Source: Planctomyces sp. SH-PL14
GTDB taxonomy: Bacteria; Planctomycetota; Planctomycetia; Planctomycetales; Planctomycetaceae
Reading direction: 5' to 3'
DNA length: 64,000 nt
Assembly (NCBI RefSeq): GCF_001610835.1
Contig: NZ_CP011270.1
Span: 5,722,001 to 5,786,000 of the forward strand
Shown: in pieces, positions 8,109 to 16,753 of the stretch
Layout of the letters: each line of letters opens with the position of its first letter
Position numbering within the stretch: the first letter of the stretch is position 1
The notes under the pieces: model-generated
The model's database searches: none
Seen by the model: only the letters and a program-made list of their open reading frames with translations
What the model was told of the DNA's origin: nothing
Made by a program: the position numbers and the translations under genes

Positions 8109-10361
8109 CTATTCGTTCGTCACGACCGTCTGCGCGTAGCTCGCCGTCGACGTAATCGCCGAACCCGCCGGCGGAACGGCCGTATCACTCGGCTTCCCCG
8201 TAATCACACTCCGCTCATGCCGCCCCCACCACGCATCCGCCTCGTCAATCGACCATGACTGCGACGTCGGCACCCGCGACAGACTCGCCGCCAGATCCCG
8301 ACCCGTCTGCGGCCGCTTAGCCCGCGACTTCTCCAGACACGCCATCAACGCCGCCTCCAACTCCGGCGAAACCGCCCGCCCCAGCCGCACCGACGGCACC
8401 ACCGGGATCTCCGTCACGTGCCGCTGGCACAGGTCCACAATGTTCTGCGCGTCAAAGACCGGCTTCCCCGTCAGCAGGTAATACCCCACTGCCCCCACTG
8501 CATACAGGTCGCTCCGCGGATCAACAGAGTTCGGCGACTGGATCGCCTCGGGCGACATATAGAGCGGAGTCCCCGTCAGCGACCCCGCCGCCGTCAGGTT
8601 CGTCTGCTTCTCTTCGTCAACGGCCTTCACGAGACCGAAGTCCAGCACCTTGGCGACATCCGGCTCCCCGCCGCGGCGGTTCAGCATGATGTTCGCCGGC
8701 TTGATGTCCCGATGGACCAGCCCCAGCGAGTGCGCCTCATAGAGCGATCCGCAGATCTGCTCGAGAATGCGGATCACCCGCCCCTCCGGCTGCGGCCCGT
8801 ACTTCTCGACAAGCGCCTGCAGGTCGATCCCGTCCAGGTACTCCATCGCGTAATAGAACAGCCCCTCCGGCGTCCGCCCGTAGTCGTAGATCGCGACGGT
8901 GTTGGGATGGTTGAGCTGGCAGGTGAGCTGCACCTCCCGCTCGAACCGCTCGATCGTCCCTTCGTTCACGCGGTCGACCTGCAGCATCTTGATGGCGGTC
9001 GGCCGCCGCAGCACCGCATGGTGTCCCTTGTAGACGATCCCCATCGCGCCGGAGCCCAGCTTCTTCTCGAGCGTGTACTGCCCGAGCTTCTGCGTCTCGA
9101 GGGCCGCCTTCTGGGCCGCCCGCTGCATCCGGGCCACGATGATGCTGAAGACGAAGATGGCGACCGCCGCGAGGGCCAGCAGCGTCTGGAGCCCGGCGAA
9201 GGTCCACTGCAGGATCGCGAGCGGCCGGAAGGCTTCGGCCCGGTCGATCTCGGTTGCGATGCCGATCTGGTAATGCGGCAGGAAGGCCCAGGCCCCCACG
9301 ACCGGAACACCGCGGTAATCGCGGTATCCTTCGAGGTCTATTCCGTCGCGTCCGGCGAGGGCTTCGGCCGCCATGTGGGTCAGCGGCAGCTTGGCCCGGC
9401 GCTGCGTGGGGCGGTAACCCGCGGTGAGGTCGCCGCCGGGATCGCGGACCAGGACGTTGAGAAGCGAATGCTGCCCCGCTTCGTCGGGAATCAGTCCGAG
9501 CAGGGCGAGGCTTTCATCGAAGCGGGAGTTGGAGACCATCCGGCCTGTGTGGTCGAAGGCGTAGGTCTCGCCGGACTCGCCGAACTGGCCGAGCTGCAGG
9601 ATGCCGGTGAACTCGCGTTCGGGGCGGATGCGCAGGCCGAGCACGGCGATCGGTTGGAAGGTGGCGTCGCGGACCGGTGCGCAGACCCACATGGTGGGGA
9701 CGCCGGAGCGGAGCTTGCCGTTTTCGTCCTTCATCAGGACCCGGCTGGCGACGGGGGGGATGACGACGGTGTCCCCGTTCAGGACCTTGGCGACGAGCTG
9801 CTCGATCTGAATGGGCCGTTCCGCGACGCCGATCAGCTCCGGGGCGTCCGACGAGATGATGGTGCCGGTCTTGTCGGAGACGAAGTAGCCGAAGTAGTCG
9901 TGAGTGGAGAGGGTGGGGGCCAGCTCTTTGTGGATGAGTTTATGGATCGGGGAGGTGCGGAGCGTGCCGGTGGTGACCTCTCCGGCATCGGGGTCGGTGA
10001 GCTTGAGGAGCTCCTCGATCTGTTCGCGGACCTGGGCGTCGTTGGCCTGGGCGAGAGCGTTGGCTTCCTGGACTTTGAACCAGGTCTGGAGCATCGAGGT
10101 TTCGACGCCGAGGAGGGTCTGGAGCTGGGAGCCGAGGTTGTTCTTCATGGTCCGCTCGATGGCGGCGCGGACGAAGAAGCCGCCGAGGCCGAGGAAGGCG
10201 ATGGCGAGGAGGGGGAAGACCCAGAGTTGTTTGCGGAGGAGGAGGCCGGTGCGGGAGATGGAGCGGCCGACGCGGCTCGTGGCCCAGGTCATGCGGACCG
10301 CGGAGGGCGAGGCGTTGGCGGAGGCGTGTCCGTTTTTGAAGAGGTTCCAGGGCCAGCGCAA
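8109..10361 (-). CDS. Membrane serine/threonine kinase with extracellular Cache-type sensor
   Basis: The product has 750 residues. A first membrane helix (about 46-66) and a second (about 388-410) bracket an exported region whose parts (YFGYFVSDKTGTIISSD, YAFDHTGRMVSNSRFDE, ATEIDRAEAF) match double-Cache sensor domains. The cytoplasmic kinase domain starts at about 429 with the glycine loop LGSGAMG; Lys458 (AIKML), the HRD motif at 550-552 (LVHRDIKPANIML) and DFG at 574-576 are all intact, so it should be active. It presumably senses a small ligand outside the cytoplasm and phosphorylates targets inside; ligand and targets are unknown. It is a single gene between two repeat A copies. Codons shift from C-ending at the 5' end to G-ending at the 3' end. 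Confidence 0.9.
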   Translation of the reverse strand: MRWPWNLFKNGHASANASPSAVRMTWATSRVGRSISRTGLLLRKQLWVFPLLAIAFLGLGGFFVRAAIERTMKNNLGSQLQTLLGVETSMLQTWFKVQEANALAQANDAQVREQIEELLKLTDPDAGEVTTGTLRTSPIHKLIHKELAPTLSTHDYFGYFVSDKTGTIISSDAPELIGVAERPIQIEQLVAKVLNGDTVVIPPVASRVLMKDENGKLRSGVPTMWVCAPVRDATFQPIAVLGLRIRPEREFTGILQLGQFGESGETYAFDHTGRMVSNSRFDESLALLGLIPDEAGQHSLLNVLVRDPGGDLTAGYRPTQRRAKLPLTHMAAEALAGRDGIDLEGYRDYRGVPVVGAWAFLPHYQIGIATEIDRAEAFRPLAILQWTFAGLQTLLALAAVAIFVFSIIVARMQRAAQKAALETQKLGQYTLEKKLGSGAMGIVYKGHHAVLRRPTAIKMLQVDRVNEGTIERFEREVQLTCQLNHPNTVAIYDYGRTPEGLFYYAMEYLDGIDLQALVEKYGPQPEGRVIRILEQICGSLYEAHSLGLVHRDIKPANIMLNRRGGEPDVAKVLDFGLVKAVDEEKQTNLTAAGSLTGTPLYMSPEAIQSPNSVDPRSDLYAVGAVGYYLLTGKPVFDAQNIVDLCQRHVTEIPVVPSVRLGRAVSPELEAALMACLEKSRAKRPQTGRDLAASLSRVPTSQSWSIDEADAWWGRHERSVITGKPSDTAVPPAGSAITSTASYAQTVVTNE

Positions 10362-10647
10362 GTTGGGCCTCGCAGGTGCCGGGTTCGCGGCGTGGGAAGG
10401 GGGGAGCCGCGGGGATCACCGGACGCGATCAAGGATGGATTGTGGCGGGGCTGGGGGCAATCGTGGGGTGTTGGGGGTGGTGGATGAAAGGGGAAGAGGT
10501 TTGCGAAGGTATCGTGGGTATGGTCGTGGTGAGAGTTGGCAACATGTGGCGCAATCGTCACAGAAGTCGCGGGCGGTTTGATCGGATCGTTCGAACGGCG
10601 TCTTGGGCCAACGGACCTCCATCGCTCACTCCAACGCTGTCGGCCCA
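10362..10647. other. Spacer without recognisable gene
   Basis: These 286 bases lie upstream of the kinase gene and before the next repeat A copy. They are G-rich on the plus strand and contain the promoter side of the kinase, but I see no convincing promoter boxes, coding region or repeat. Confidence 0.5.
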
Positions 10648-10979
10648 CCGGGTCCAGGGGAACCCTGGTCAGGGGGTGCAGGGGGCAGAATGCCCCTTGC
10701 CCGCCGGAGGCCTGGCCGTCGAGAGATGTCTGAAGGAGAGCGTGTCCAAGCGCGGACGCCGTGCCGTATGCCCCCTCACCAACCCGCGGGGATCAAGGAG
10801 CGAGCGGTGTGAATCGAGGGAGTCCTCATCGCTGGTACCACAAAGGGGACGTCCGTCGCTTACACCGGTTCCTCATGGAAGTGCCTCCGGCGGCAAGGGG
10901 GCCTGCGTTGTTTTTTGGCCCCTTGACCTCAGGCTGCCGTCGCACGTGGGGTTTGAGCTATGGAGGCTGCATCGGCCAG
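10648..10979 (+). repeat. Repeat A, full copy 3 (forward), long-loop right hairpin
   Basis: A full-length copy. The left module has the short GAA loop; the right module has the long-loop form at 10894-10925 (arm CAAGGGGGCC, loop TGCGTTGTTTTTT, arm GGCCCCTTG). This is the reverse of the arrangement in copy 1, where the long loop sits in the left module. Confidence 0.9.
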
Positions 10980-11001
10980 ATCGCTCTTCCATTACATCGA
11001 A

Positions 11002-11024
11002 GTTCGAGGTAAAACGCCTCGAAC
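11002..11024. promoter_or_regulatory. Candidate PadR operator (inverted repeat)
   Basis: A perfect 8-base inverted repeat, GTTCGAGG, spacer TAAAACG, CCTCGAAC, ends 18 bases before the PadR start codon. PadR regulators commonly bind palindromes in their own promoter regions, so self-regulation is the likely role. Assignment is by position and symmetry only. Confidence 0.5.
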
Positions 11025-11042
11025 CTTGAGGCAACAACCCGC

Positions 11043-11408
11043 ATGCCACCACGAACCAGCAACCCACCCTTCCTCAACGGCGTCCCCGAGCTGTTGATCC
11101 TCCGCCTCCTCTCCCAGCGGCCGATGTACGGCTACGAACTCGTCCAGGCCATCAAACTCGCCACCGGCAACCACCTCGAATTCGGCGAAGGCTGCGTCTA
11201 CCCCATCCTCCATCGCCTCGAAGCGGACAAGCTTCTCAAAGCCCGCGAACAGGCCGCCGGAGCCCGCACCCGCATCGTCTACGAAACCACGGCCCGCGGC
11301 CGCGCCCGACTTGCCGAATCGATCTCCACCTGGGAACGCGTCTCCGAAGCCATCAACCGCGCCCTGCAGGGAGGGGAGGGGGACCATGGATCCGCAGCAC
11401 TGGCTTGA
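11043..11408 (+). CDS. PadR-family transcriptional regulator
   Basis: The 121-residue product has the PadR winged-helix core: PELLILRLLSQRPMYGYELV, then FGEGCVYPILHRLEADKLL, and the wing region RIVYETTARGRARLAE. The YGYEL and YPxLxRLE motifs are diagnostic. It is of the short type without an extended C-terminal dimerisation helix. PadR proteins usually repress their own operon and respond to a ligand or stress. The stop overlaps the start of the next gene by 23 bases, so the two are coupled. A palindrome just upstream (11002-11024) is a likely operator. Codons are strongly C-ending. Confidence 0.9.
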   Translation: MPPRTSNPPFLNGVPELLILRLLSQRPMYGYELVQAIKLATGNHLEFGEGCVYPILHRLEADKLLKAREQAAGARTRIVYETTARGRARLAESISTWERVSEAINRALQGGEGDHGSAALA

Positions 11409-12105
11409 TCAGCTCCGCACCGAACTTCAAACGCGACGGCTCCCCCGGCGTTACGTCACACGCCTCCTCCGGGAACTGTCGGACCACGTCACGGATGAAT
11501 GGGAGAACCCGATGAGCAAGGACGCTCCACAAGCCCCCGGCCCCGCTGCCGTCCCCGGCCCGCTCGAACGGCTGGGCTCGCCGCAACTCGTCGCCGAATC
11601 CGCCGCGCGGGAACTCCGCGCCCGCAGCTTCGCGGCCCGACATCCCGTCTGGACCTTCGGAGTCCTGCCGCCGCTCCTCGCCATCGTGGTCGCGGCCGCC
11701 CTGCTGCTCGGCCCCGGCGCGCTCCTCGACACCCTCCTCGACCTCCCGCCGCTGGACGAGTACGAGACCGCGCCGTGGGTGCATCTCGTGGCCCAGGGCT
11801 ACGTCGTCGGCTGCATCGTCGCCGCCTCGCTGCTGGTCGTCCTGGCCTTCATCGGCCTCGCCAGGCGCTGCGACCTCGCCCGCCGCTGGCCCATGACCGC
11901 CGCCCTCGTCACCGCGCTCGTCTGCGGCGGCCTCTGGACCGGCGCCACCCCCAAGACCGCGGAGAAGATGGGCACCGTCATGGTCGGCCTCCCCCGCTCC
12001 CTCGGGCCCGCCGGCATCGCTTTCCCGCAACTCCTCCAGTTCGCGGCGCCCCTCGCCCTGGCGGCCTGGCTCACCCGCCGTCGAGCCCACGCCGCGCTCT
12101 CGTGA
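11386..12105 (+). CDS. Four-helix membrane protein paired with PadR
   Basis: The product has 239 residues. The N-terminal 45 residues (HWLDQLRTELQTRRLPRRYV, then RLLRELSDHVTDEWE) form a soluble helical module like the HAAS/DUF1700 and permease-prefix domains that accompany PadR regulators. Four membrane segments follow (around 88-112, 126-155, 165-185 and 205-225). PadR plus HAAS-type membrane protein is a common pair, in which the regulator controls the membrane protein. The ATG at 11386 lies after GGGAGGGG, a good ribosome binding site, and is chosen over the longer frame. Specific role unknown. Confidence 0.75.
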   Translation: MDPQHWLDQLRTELQTRRLPRRYVTRLLRELSDHVTDEWENPMSKDAPQAPGPAAVPGPLERLGSPQLVAESAARELRARSFAARHPVWTFGVLPPLLAIVVAAALLLGPGALLDTLLDLPPLDEYETAPWVHLVAQGYVVGCIVAASLLVVLAFIGLARRCDLARRWPMTAALVTALVCGGLWTGATPKTAEKMGTVMVGLPRSLGPAGIAFPQLLQFAAPLALAAWLTRRRAHAALS

Positions 12106-12215
12106 CCGGCGAGACCTGACTCGCCTTGCATCGATGTCGTAACCTGCGTCGATCGACGGAGACCAACCCGGCCTCCGCCGGTCGCTCCGACTCGACACCG
12201 CACAACGAGGCTTCC

Positions 12216-12512
12216 ATGGGTGCGATGGCCGACTTCGCCAGCGTCTCGCAAGACGCATGGCCCCATGTCCTGGCCGCCGTCCGCCTCGCCGGCGTTGCGA
12301 TCGACATCGGCGAGTGCGACCAGGGAATCCAATGGCACGCCTGCGTTCGTGGCCCCGGCCGCGTCGAACTCGGGTACTGCCCCCAAGACCCCGGCCGCGA
12401 ACTCGTCGTGTACGCCCCGACCCTCCGCTTCTGGCGACGGCCCCTCAGCATGGGACGGCTCTTCGGCGATGTCCGCCGCGCCGTGATTGCGGCCGGAGGG
12501 ACGCTGGATTGA
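12216..12512 (+). CDS. Hypothetical small protein
   Basis: The product has 98 residues, from MGAMADFASVSQDAW to AVIAAGGTLD, with no signal peptide or membrane segment. The middle (ACVRGPGRVELGYCPQDPGR, ELVVYAPTLRFWRRPLS) is beta-rich. I chose the ATG at 12216; a second ATG at 12225 is possible, and the longer ORF from 12126 adds a low-complexity stretch that looks non-coding. Codons are C-ending like those of the PadR pair just upstream, from which it is separated by 110 bases. I do not recognise the family. Confidence 0.5.
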   Translation: MGAMADFASVSQDAWPHVLAAVRLAGVAIDIGECDQGIQWHACVRGPGRVELGYCPQDPGRELVVYAPTLRFWRRPLSMGRLFGDVRRAVIAAGGTLD

Positions 12513-12543
12513 CTCACTCGCTCCGCCGCGATCGCGGGCGGAT

Positions 12544-12694
12544 TGGTGAGGGGGCATACGGCACCTTGTCCGCGTTTGGATACTCACTCTTTCAGACATC
12601 TCCCGACGGCCAGGCCTCCGGCGGGCAAAGGGGCCAAGAAGACAACACAGGCCCCCTTGCACTCCCCACCAGGGGTGGCCCCCTGGACCCCGGT
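12544..12694 (-). repeat. Repeat A, left module only (reverse), copy 4
   Basis: A left-half copy in reverse orientation, from GGTGAGGGGGCATACGGC to CCCCTGGACCCCGG. Its hairpin at 12626-12659 is the long-loop form (loop AAGAAGACAACACA between arms GGGGCC and GGCCCC). The copy ends within three bases of the sigma-factor stop codon. Confidence 0.85.
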
Positions 12695-12696
12695 TA

Positions 12697-13314
12697 CTAG
12701 CTGGCCCTTTTGACGGCTCTGCGGCGTCTGCGAAACAGGTCCAGCAACCGCCTCTTCATCCGCTCATACAACGCCTCTACTTCCTTCACCTCACACCCCA
12801 TCTCCTCCGCCAGATCGGCCATCGGCCGGCCCTCCACCACCACCGCCTGCGCCACCGGTCGCAGCGTATGATCCAGGTACCGCAGGAACCGGTCCGGGGC
12901 ATGCCGAAGCGTCTGCTGCTCCTCCTCCGTCCACTCCACGCACGGCTCCGGCACCTCCGCCTGGATCATCAGCCCCGGCAACACCGTCCCCGTCTGCCGC
13001 GCCAACTCCCGCTCCCGACGCGGCACATGATCCAGACGCCGGATCTCATCGATCATCGCCCCCCGAATCCGCTGCCCGCAGTACGAAGTAAACCGCACCG
13101 GCCCCCCGCTCCGATACCGGTCCAGCGCAATGAGCAATCCGACCTGCCCCATCGACACCAGGTCGTCAAAGCAGGTCGTCGCCACCCGCGCCAGATGCCG
13201 CTCCATCGTCCGGGCAATCGCCAGCACCACCGGCTGGTAAAGCGCCGCCAGTTCGGCCCGGGACTCCGGCCACGCCCCCCACAACCGGGCCTCTTTCTCA
13301 CGGTCAATCGCCAT
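12697..13314 (-). CDS. FliA/WhiG-like sigma-70 family factor
   Basis: The product has 205 residues. Region 2 is clear: VVLAIARTMERHL, TTCFDDLVSMGQVGLLIALD, RFTSYCGQRIRGAMIDEIRR and LDHVPRRER match the FliA/SigB type (the IRGAxxDExRxxDxxPR string is typical). Region 4 is weaker but present (GRPMADLAEEMGCEVKEVEA, then a basic tail MKRRLLDLFRRRRRAV). No flagellar genes are nearby. The ATG at 13314 follows GGGAGGGG at good spacing; the GTG at 13329 overlaps that site and is unlikely. It is the last gene of the minus-strand run from 17230, so it may act on that module. Confidence 0.8.
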   Translation of the reverse strand: MAIDREKEARLWGAWPESRAELAALYQPVVLAIARTMERHLARVATTCFDDLVSMGQVGLLIALDRYRSGGPVRFTSYCGQRIRGAMIDEIRRLDHVPRRERELARQTGTVLPGLMIQAEVPEPCVEWTEEEQQTLRHAPDRFLRYLDHTLRPVAQAVVVEGRPMADLAEEMGCEVKEVEALYERMKRRLLDLFRRRRRAVKRAS

Positions 13315-13359
13315 CTCGTCCCCTCCCACGGTCCGATTTTGAAGTAGTGTACAAGCGTT

Positions 13360-13806
13360 CTAGTCGAGGCTCAAGGCCCGATCTCCCACTCCGGACATCA
13401 CGACCACAAGCGAAGTCGGATACACCCGCACCGCCTGCACGGTCACACCGGCCATTCGCGCCAGAAGGCCTTGCACGACGCCAGGCGTTTTCCAGCGAAT
13501 CAGCACTCCCCCCGGAATCCCGGAGACCTCCGGCCACGGCTCGGGGAACGACACGCTGTGGCCGCCAACCGCCACCGGCCGCCCGCTCAGAAAGTCCACC
13601 AGCGGACCGCAACGGCACGCATAGACGACCGGGCCAAAGTGGAAGTACGCCGCCCCGTCCAGCAGGTCCGGCGCACGAGGCATCGCCATCCACCGCACGG
13701 TCCCGCCGAGGACCTCCGCCCCGTTCGCCTGCCACGCCGCAAGGAGCCGCGGCACCCACTCGCGCACGAGCGAACGCCACGGCTCCGGTAAGGAGAGTTC
13801 CGTCAT
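13360..13806 (-). CDS. Hypothetical protein in the phage-like module
   Basis: The product has 148 residues and no export signal. It starts MTELSLPEPWRSLVREWVPR and has a beta-rich middle (GGTVRWMAMPRAPDLLDGAA, YFHFGPVVYACRCGPLVDFL) and a late strand-rich part (VRVYPTSLVVVMSG). The ATG at 13806 is preceded by CTCTC-rich DNA without a clear ribosome binding site on the coding strand; an upstream start would add 15 residues. It lies 45 bases before the sigma-factor gene on the same strand and 64 bases after the protease gene. I do not recognise the family. Confidence 0.55.
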   Translation of the reverse strand: MTELSLPEPWRSLVREWVPRLLAAWQANGAEVLGGTVRWMAMPRAPDLLDGAAYFHFGPVVYACRCGPLVDFLSGRPVAVGGHSVSFPEPWPEVSGIPGGVLIRWKTPGVVQGLLARMAGVTVQAVRVYPTSLVVVMSGVGDRALSLD

Positions 13807-13870
13807 GCCGCCTCTATCGGCCCACGACACCACCCCTCGGGCACGCATCAAACAACGTCACCGACGACCG

Positions 13871-14815
13871 CTAGCGCCGCCCGCCCGTCCCACCGAAGAT
13901 CGCCCCGCTCCCCCCGAACGCCGGCCGCCGCCAGCACTGCCCATTCCGACAGCCCGCCGGCGCGATCGCTTCGGAGCCGGACGCTCTCCAAGCGGCCGGT
14001 CGGGAGACGGACGACCGAGCCGGTGCGAATGCCGAGGCCTGCGGCAAATTCGCCACCAGGACCGTCGCGACATTCTTCCGCTCGGCGCCGTACCCTTGAA
14101 TCAGCCCGATCAGCTTCCCGTCCTGACCAAACACCCCGCCCCCCGAGTCACCCGCGTCGACGCCCCGTTCCTCCGGATCGAGCGACACAAAACTCTCCGG
14201 CCGCCCGGTCGCCAGGATCCCACAGTACAGCCCGTTCAGCGGCTCGCACGACGTCAGCCCATACGCGACCACGCTCTCGCGATACTCCGGAGCCCGGACC
14301 TCCACGCTCGGCACGTCGAGTCCGGTCACAATCGTCAGCGCGTCCCGATCGGCCGCCTTCTGAAACGGCACGTTGTTCTGCCACCGCCCGTCGACCTGGA
14401 TGTCGATCTCAATCCCGCCGTGCAGGTTTTCGATGAGATGCCCCGCCGTCAGGAACCGTCCGTCACCGACGCTGATCGCGGTGCACGACGGCGGAGGCTC
14501 CGCCGCGACATACCGCCCATCGACCAGTCGATGCCCCCGAGCGCGAACGGCATAGGCATAGGGCGCGGGATCAAAGGCAATCACCGGCGGAAGTTCAACG
14601 ACAACCGGCCCCTCCTCGCGCCGAACCGGCGCGACCTCCGGCTCCACGACAACCGCCGCATCGCCACCGGTGATGCCGCCGATCACATAGCTCCCATCCG
14701 GATCGTCAGCGGACCACAGCACGCGGGGCCTCTCAGCCAACGCCAAAGGCGGCACACATCCGCACAGCGGCAGCAACGCCGCCAGGACACCGAGCAGCAC
14801 GAACTCACGACGCAT
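13871..14815 (-). CDS. Trypsin-like serine protease lipoprotein
   Basis: The product has 314 residues. The N-terminus (FVLLGVLAALLPLCGC) is a lipoprotein signal with lipid-carrying Cys20. The protease domain spans about 105-255, with His126 in FLTAGHLIE, Asp158 in AADRDALTIV and Ser224 in AGDSGGGVFG, a complete catalytic triad of the chymotrypsin fold. A Pro/Val-rich linker separates it from the membrane. The C-terminus (about 270-314) is Gly/Arg-rich and probably disordered. The ATG at 14815 begins the signal peptide; the longer frame upstream overlaps the next gene antisense. It sits 76 bases downstream of a papain-like gene, so two unrelated protease folds are adjacent. Confidence 0.8.
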   Translation of the reverse strand: MRREFVLLGVLAALLPLCGCVPPLALAERPRVLWSADDPDGSYVIGGITGGDAAVVVEPEVAPVRREEGPVVVELPPVIAFDPAPYAYAVRARGHRLVDGRYVAAEPPPSCTAISVGDGRFLTAGHLIENLHGGIEIDIQVDGRWQNNVPFQKAADRDALTIVTGLDVPSVEVRAPEYRESVVAYGLTSCEPLNGLYCGILATGRPESFVSLDPEERGVDAGDSGGGVFGQDGKLIGLIQGYGAERKNVATVLVANLPQASAFAPARSSVSRPAAWRASGSEAIAPAGCRNGQCWRRPAFGGSGAIFGGTGGRR

Positions 14816-14891
14816 CGTCAGACTCCCTTGAAGACCCTCGGTGCAGCCATCCGGTCCCAGGCGTCGCCGTCGACCCCCTGATACCTGGTTC

Positions 14892-15743
14892 CTAGCTCCA
14901 CCCCATCGACGAAAACTGCCCCTCATACGCCTTCTTCGGATCAGCAGCCCCGGCGAGCTGATAGACGCCGAACGGGTTGCCGCGGCGGTCGCGGATCTGC
15001 TCGTAAGCCCGCTCGGAGAGGTAGAAGAAGTAGTTGTGCGAGTTGTGGACCTTGATGAGCAGCTCGCCCCGTGGCGTCCGGACCACGAACGAACCGGCGT
15101 AGGCATGTCCGCTCCCGCCGTGCCTGCCGTTGTACTGCCGCACGACTCGCTCGGTCCGCCCGCGGCCGATGTCCTCGGACTCGAACGACAGCGGCCAGTA
15201 CGAAGCCAGATCGAGTGGATGCCCCAGCGCAACATGAGCGACGGCAACATCCCATGCGGGAGCGACAGACGCCTTCACGACCTTCCGCGTCCCAGCCGAA
15301 GCGAGAAGGTCCGGCGTGACCCAGCGGTCGAGCTGATCCCTGCGGCCGGTGTACTGCGTGTAGGGATACTCGCTCTCGAGCGGCAGGCCGACCTCGGTCA
15401 TGACCTTCACGCCCGCCTGCATCGAGACCCCGGAGTCGGCCCCCAGCTTGCGATCGATGAGCTCGCACTGCTGATAGAGGAACATCCGGGAGAGTTCTCC
15501 CTTCTTCCCTTTGGAGCGGTACTCCACGATCTCGGCACAGGTCGATCCGCCATTGGCCCGGCAGTCGTTCCGCCGCTGCATCTCGAGCCGCTGGCCCCAG
15601 TTCTCCGGGGCGTACTCTGGAGCCAGGAACCGCTCCCAGCCGTCGAGCTCATCGAGCGTGAACTGTGAGCAGACCGGCAGCGAGCCGTCGACCTCGGCGA
15701 TCAGCTCATCGGTGGCGATCGAGAGTCCGCCGCTGTTCGTCAT
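14892..15743 (-). CDS. Papain-fold (C1-like) protein
   Basis: The product has 283 residues and no signal peptide. The order of putative catalytic residues fits clan CA: Cys69 in RANGGSTCAEIVEY (compare GSCWA), His213 in GSGHAYAGSFV (compare GHA) and Asn234 in LLIKVHNSHNYFFYL (compare IKNSWG). A segment ESEYPYTQYTG matches the EYPY motif of papain-like enzymes. The usual Trp after the nucleophile is absent, and the oxyanion Gln is not obvious, so activity is uncertain. The start overlaps the stop of the upstream gene by four bases. It may be a structural or lytic protein of a phage-like element. Confidence 0.65.
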   Translation of the reverse strand: MTNSGGLSIATDELIAEVDGSLPVCSQFTLDELDGWERFLAPEYAPENWGQRLEMQRRNDCRANGGSTCAEIVEYRSKGKKGELSRMFLYQQCELIDRKLGADSGVSMQAGVKVMTEVGLPLESEYPYTQYTGRRDQLDRWVTPDLLASAGTRKVVKASVAPAWDVAVAHVALGHPLDLASYWPLSFESEDIGRGRTERVVRQYNGRHGGSGHAYAGSFVVRTPRGELLIKVHNSHNYFFYLSERAYEQIRDRRGNPFGVYQLAGAADPKKAYEGQFSSMGWS

Positions 15744-16102
15744 CGCGAAAAGTCCTCAATCCATTCGATCTGTTTCGCCCGCGGCTCGCGGCACAGCTCG
15801 GCGACCCGCGCGTCCACGCCCTTGGCCGCTCCAGCCCCCGCCGCCCGGGCCATCTCCGACCACGCCTTCACCGCGGCATAGGAGTCCTTGAACTCCGCGG
15901 CCCGAACTCGCACGGCAAAGTCCGCCGCCGCCTGACGCAACCCGGCCCGATAAGCCGCGAGGTATTTCTCTCGCGTCACTGATCCCGAGTCGGCGGTCGT
16001 GATCTCAACCGGCCCGACCGGCGGAGCGACCCACTGGCCCACAGCCGCCATCAGCCCGAGGGCCGCAACAAACACGAGCGCGATATTGAACCCGGTCCTC
16101 AT
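15740..16102 (-). CDS. Small membrane-anchored helical protein
   Basis: The product has 120 residues. One N-terminal membrane segment (FNIALVFVAALGLMAAVGQW) is followed by a mainly helical domain (KYLAAYRAGLRQAAADFAVR, AAVKAWSEMARAAGAGAAKG). The start (16102) and stop each overlap the neighbouring gene by four bases, which supports tight translational coupling. No family is recognised. Small anchored helical proteins next to holin-like genes occur in phage lysis cassettes (spanin-like), but that is only a position-based suggestion. Confidence 0.6.
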   Translation of the reverse strand: MRTGFNIALVFVAALGLMAAVGQWVAPPVGPVEITTADSGSVTREKYLAAYRAGLRQAAADFAVRVRAAEFKDSYAAVKAWSEMARAAGAGAAKGVDARVAELCREPRAKQIEWIEDFSR

Positions 16103-16401
16103 CCATGCACCGCCTTCACGACCGCCGCCGCGCGAGGACTGATGCCCGACGCGACCACGCACAGCACATCGCCCGCCGCCATCCCGGCGCACTGCTCTTC
16201 AATGGCCGCGACATAAGCGGAGAACTCCGGCGGAGCCTCCCGCCCGACAGGCCAGGGCGGGGCAGGGGACGGCTCCGAAGTGGAGGCCGCCGGCGCGTTC
16301 GTTGGCCGCCGAAGCTTCGCCCACGGCACGTTGACGGCCACCAGCGCGAGGATCGCGACCAGGGCGGCGATCGGTCCGAGTTGCGTGACGAGCTGAGACA
16401 T
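16099..16401 (-). CDS. Small single-pass membrane protein
   Basis: The product has 100 residues. A membrane helix near the start (LGPIAALVAILALVAVNVPW) is followed by a Pro/Ala linker (PAASTSEPSPAPPWP) and a short helical domain (FSAYVAAIEEQCAGMAAGD). It overlaps the next gene by four bases. The ATG at 16401 is the only one that places the membrane helix at the N-terminus. Family unknown; size and layout resemble phage lysis-cassette membrane proteins. Confidence 0.55.
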   Translation of the reverse strand: MSQLVTQLGPIAALVAILALVAVNVPWAKLRRPTNAPAASTSEPSPAPPWPVGREAPPEFSAYVAAIEEQCAGMAAGDVLCVVASGISPRAAAVVKAVHG

Positions 16402-16465
16402 GGAATGTCGGTTGGGAACGTAAGAGAACTGGTCGAGTGTCAGGTTGGGCCGAAGGCATCCGGCC

Positions 16466-16717
16466 TCACGAGTTGTCCGCCTGCCACGCCTCCAGCGAGG
16501 CGACGAGCCATGCCACGCCCGCCGAGACCGCGGCGTCGGCGAATCCGAAGTCATGTCGGTCGAGGACCCCGAGGGCCGCGATGGCTCCGGTGCCGAGGCC
16601 GACGACCGCGGCCACTTTCACCGTGTAGGTCAGGTCGGCGACGTCGAAGCGGCCGGACGTGGAGGACTGGTTCGTGCCGAGGAGCGTGCGGGCGAGGGCC
16701 AGGAGGTTGTTGAGCAT
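16466..16717 (-). CDS. Small two-helix membrane protein, holin-like
   Basis: The product has 83 residues with two hydrophobic segments (YTVKVAAVVGLGTGAIAALG and AAVSAGVAWLVASLEAW) separated by a short polar turn (DRHDFG). Size and topology are those of phage holins, but the same shape occurs in many unrelated small proteins. It is 64 bases upstream of the next gene in the module and 36 bases downstream of the previous one. Coding status is supported by its place in the run of closely spaced same-strand genes. Confidence 0.5.
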   Translation of the reverse strand: MLNNLLALARTLLGTNQSSTSGRFDVADLTYTVKVAAVVGLGTGAIAALGVLDRHDFGFADAAVSAGVAWLVASLEAWQADNS

Positions 16718-16753
16718 GGATCCGGTCTGCGGAGGAGGAGAGTTGTCGTGCCC

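Noticed and set aside
8418-10487. 689-codon plus-strand frame opposite the Cache kinase
   Set aside because: Antisense to a complete kinase; no motifs of its own.
14816-15250. Extension of the trypsin-like gene to 459 codons
   Set aside because: The extra N-terminus is antisense-like Ser/Arg-rich sequence overlapping the papain-fold gene, and the internal ATG starts a perfect lipoprotein signal.
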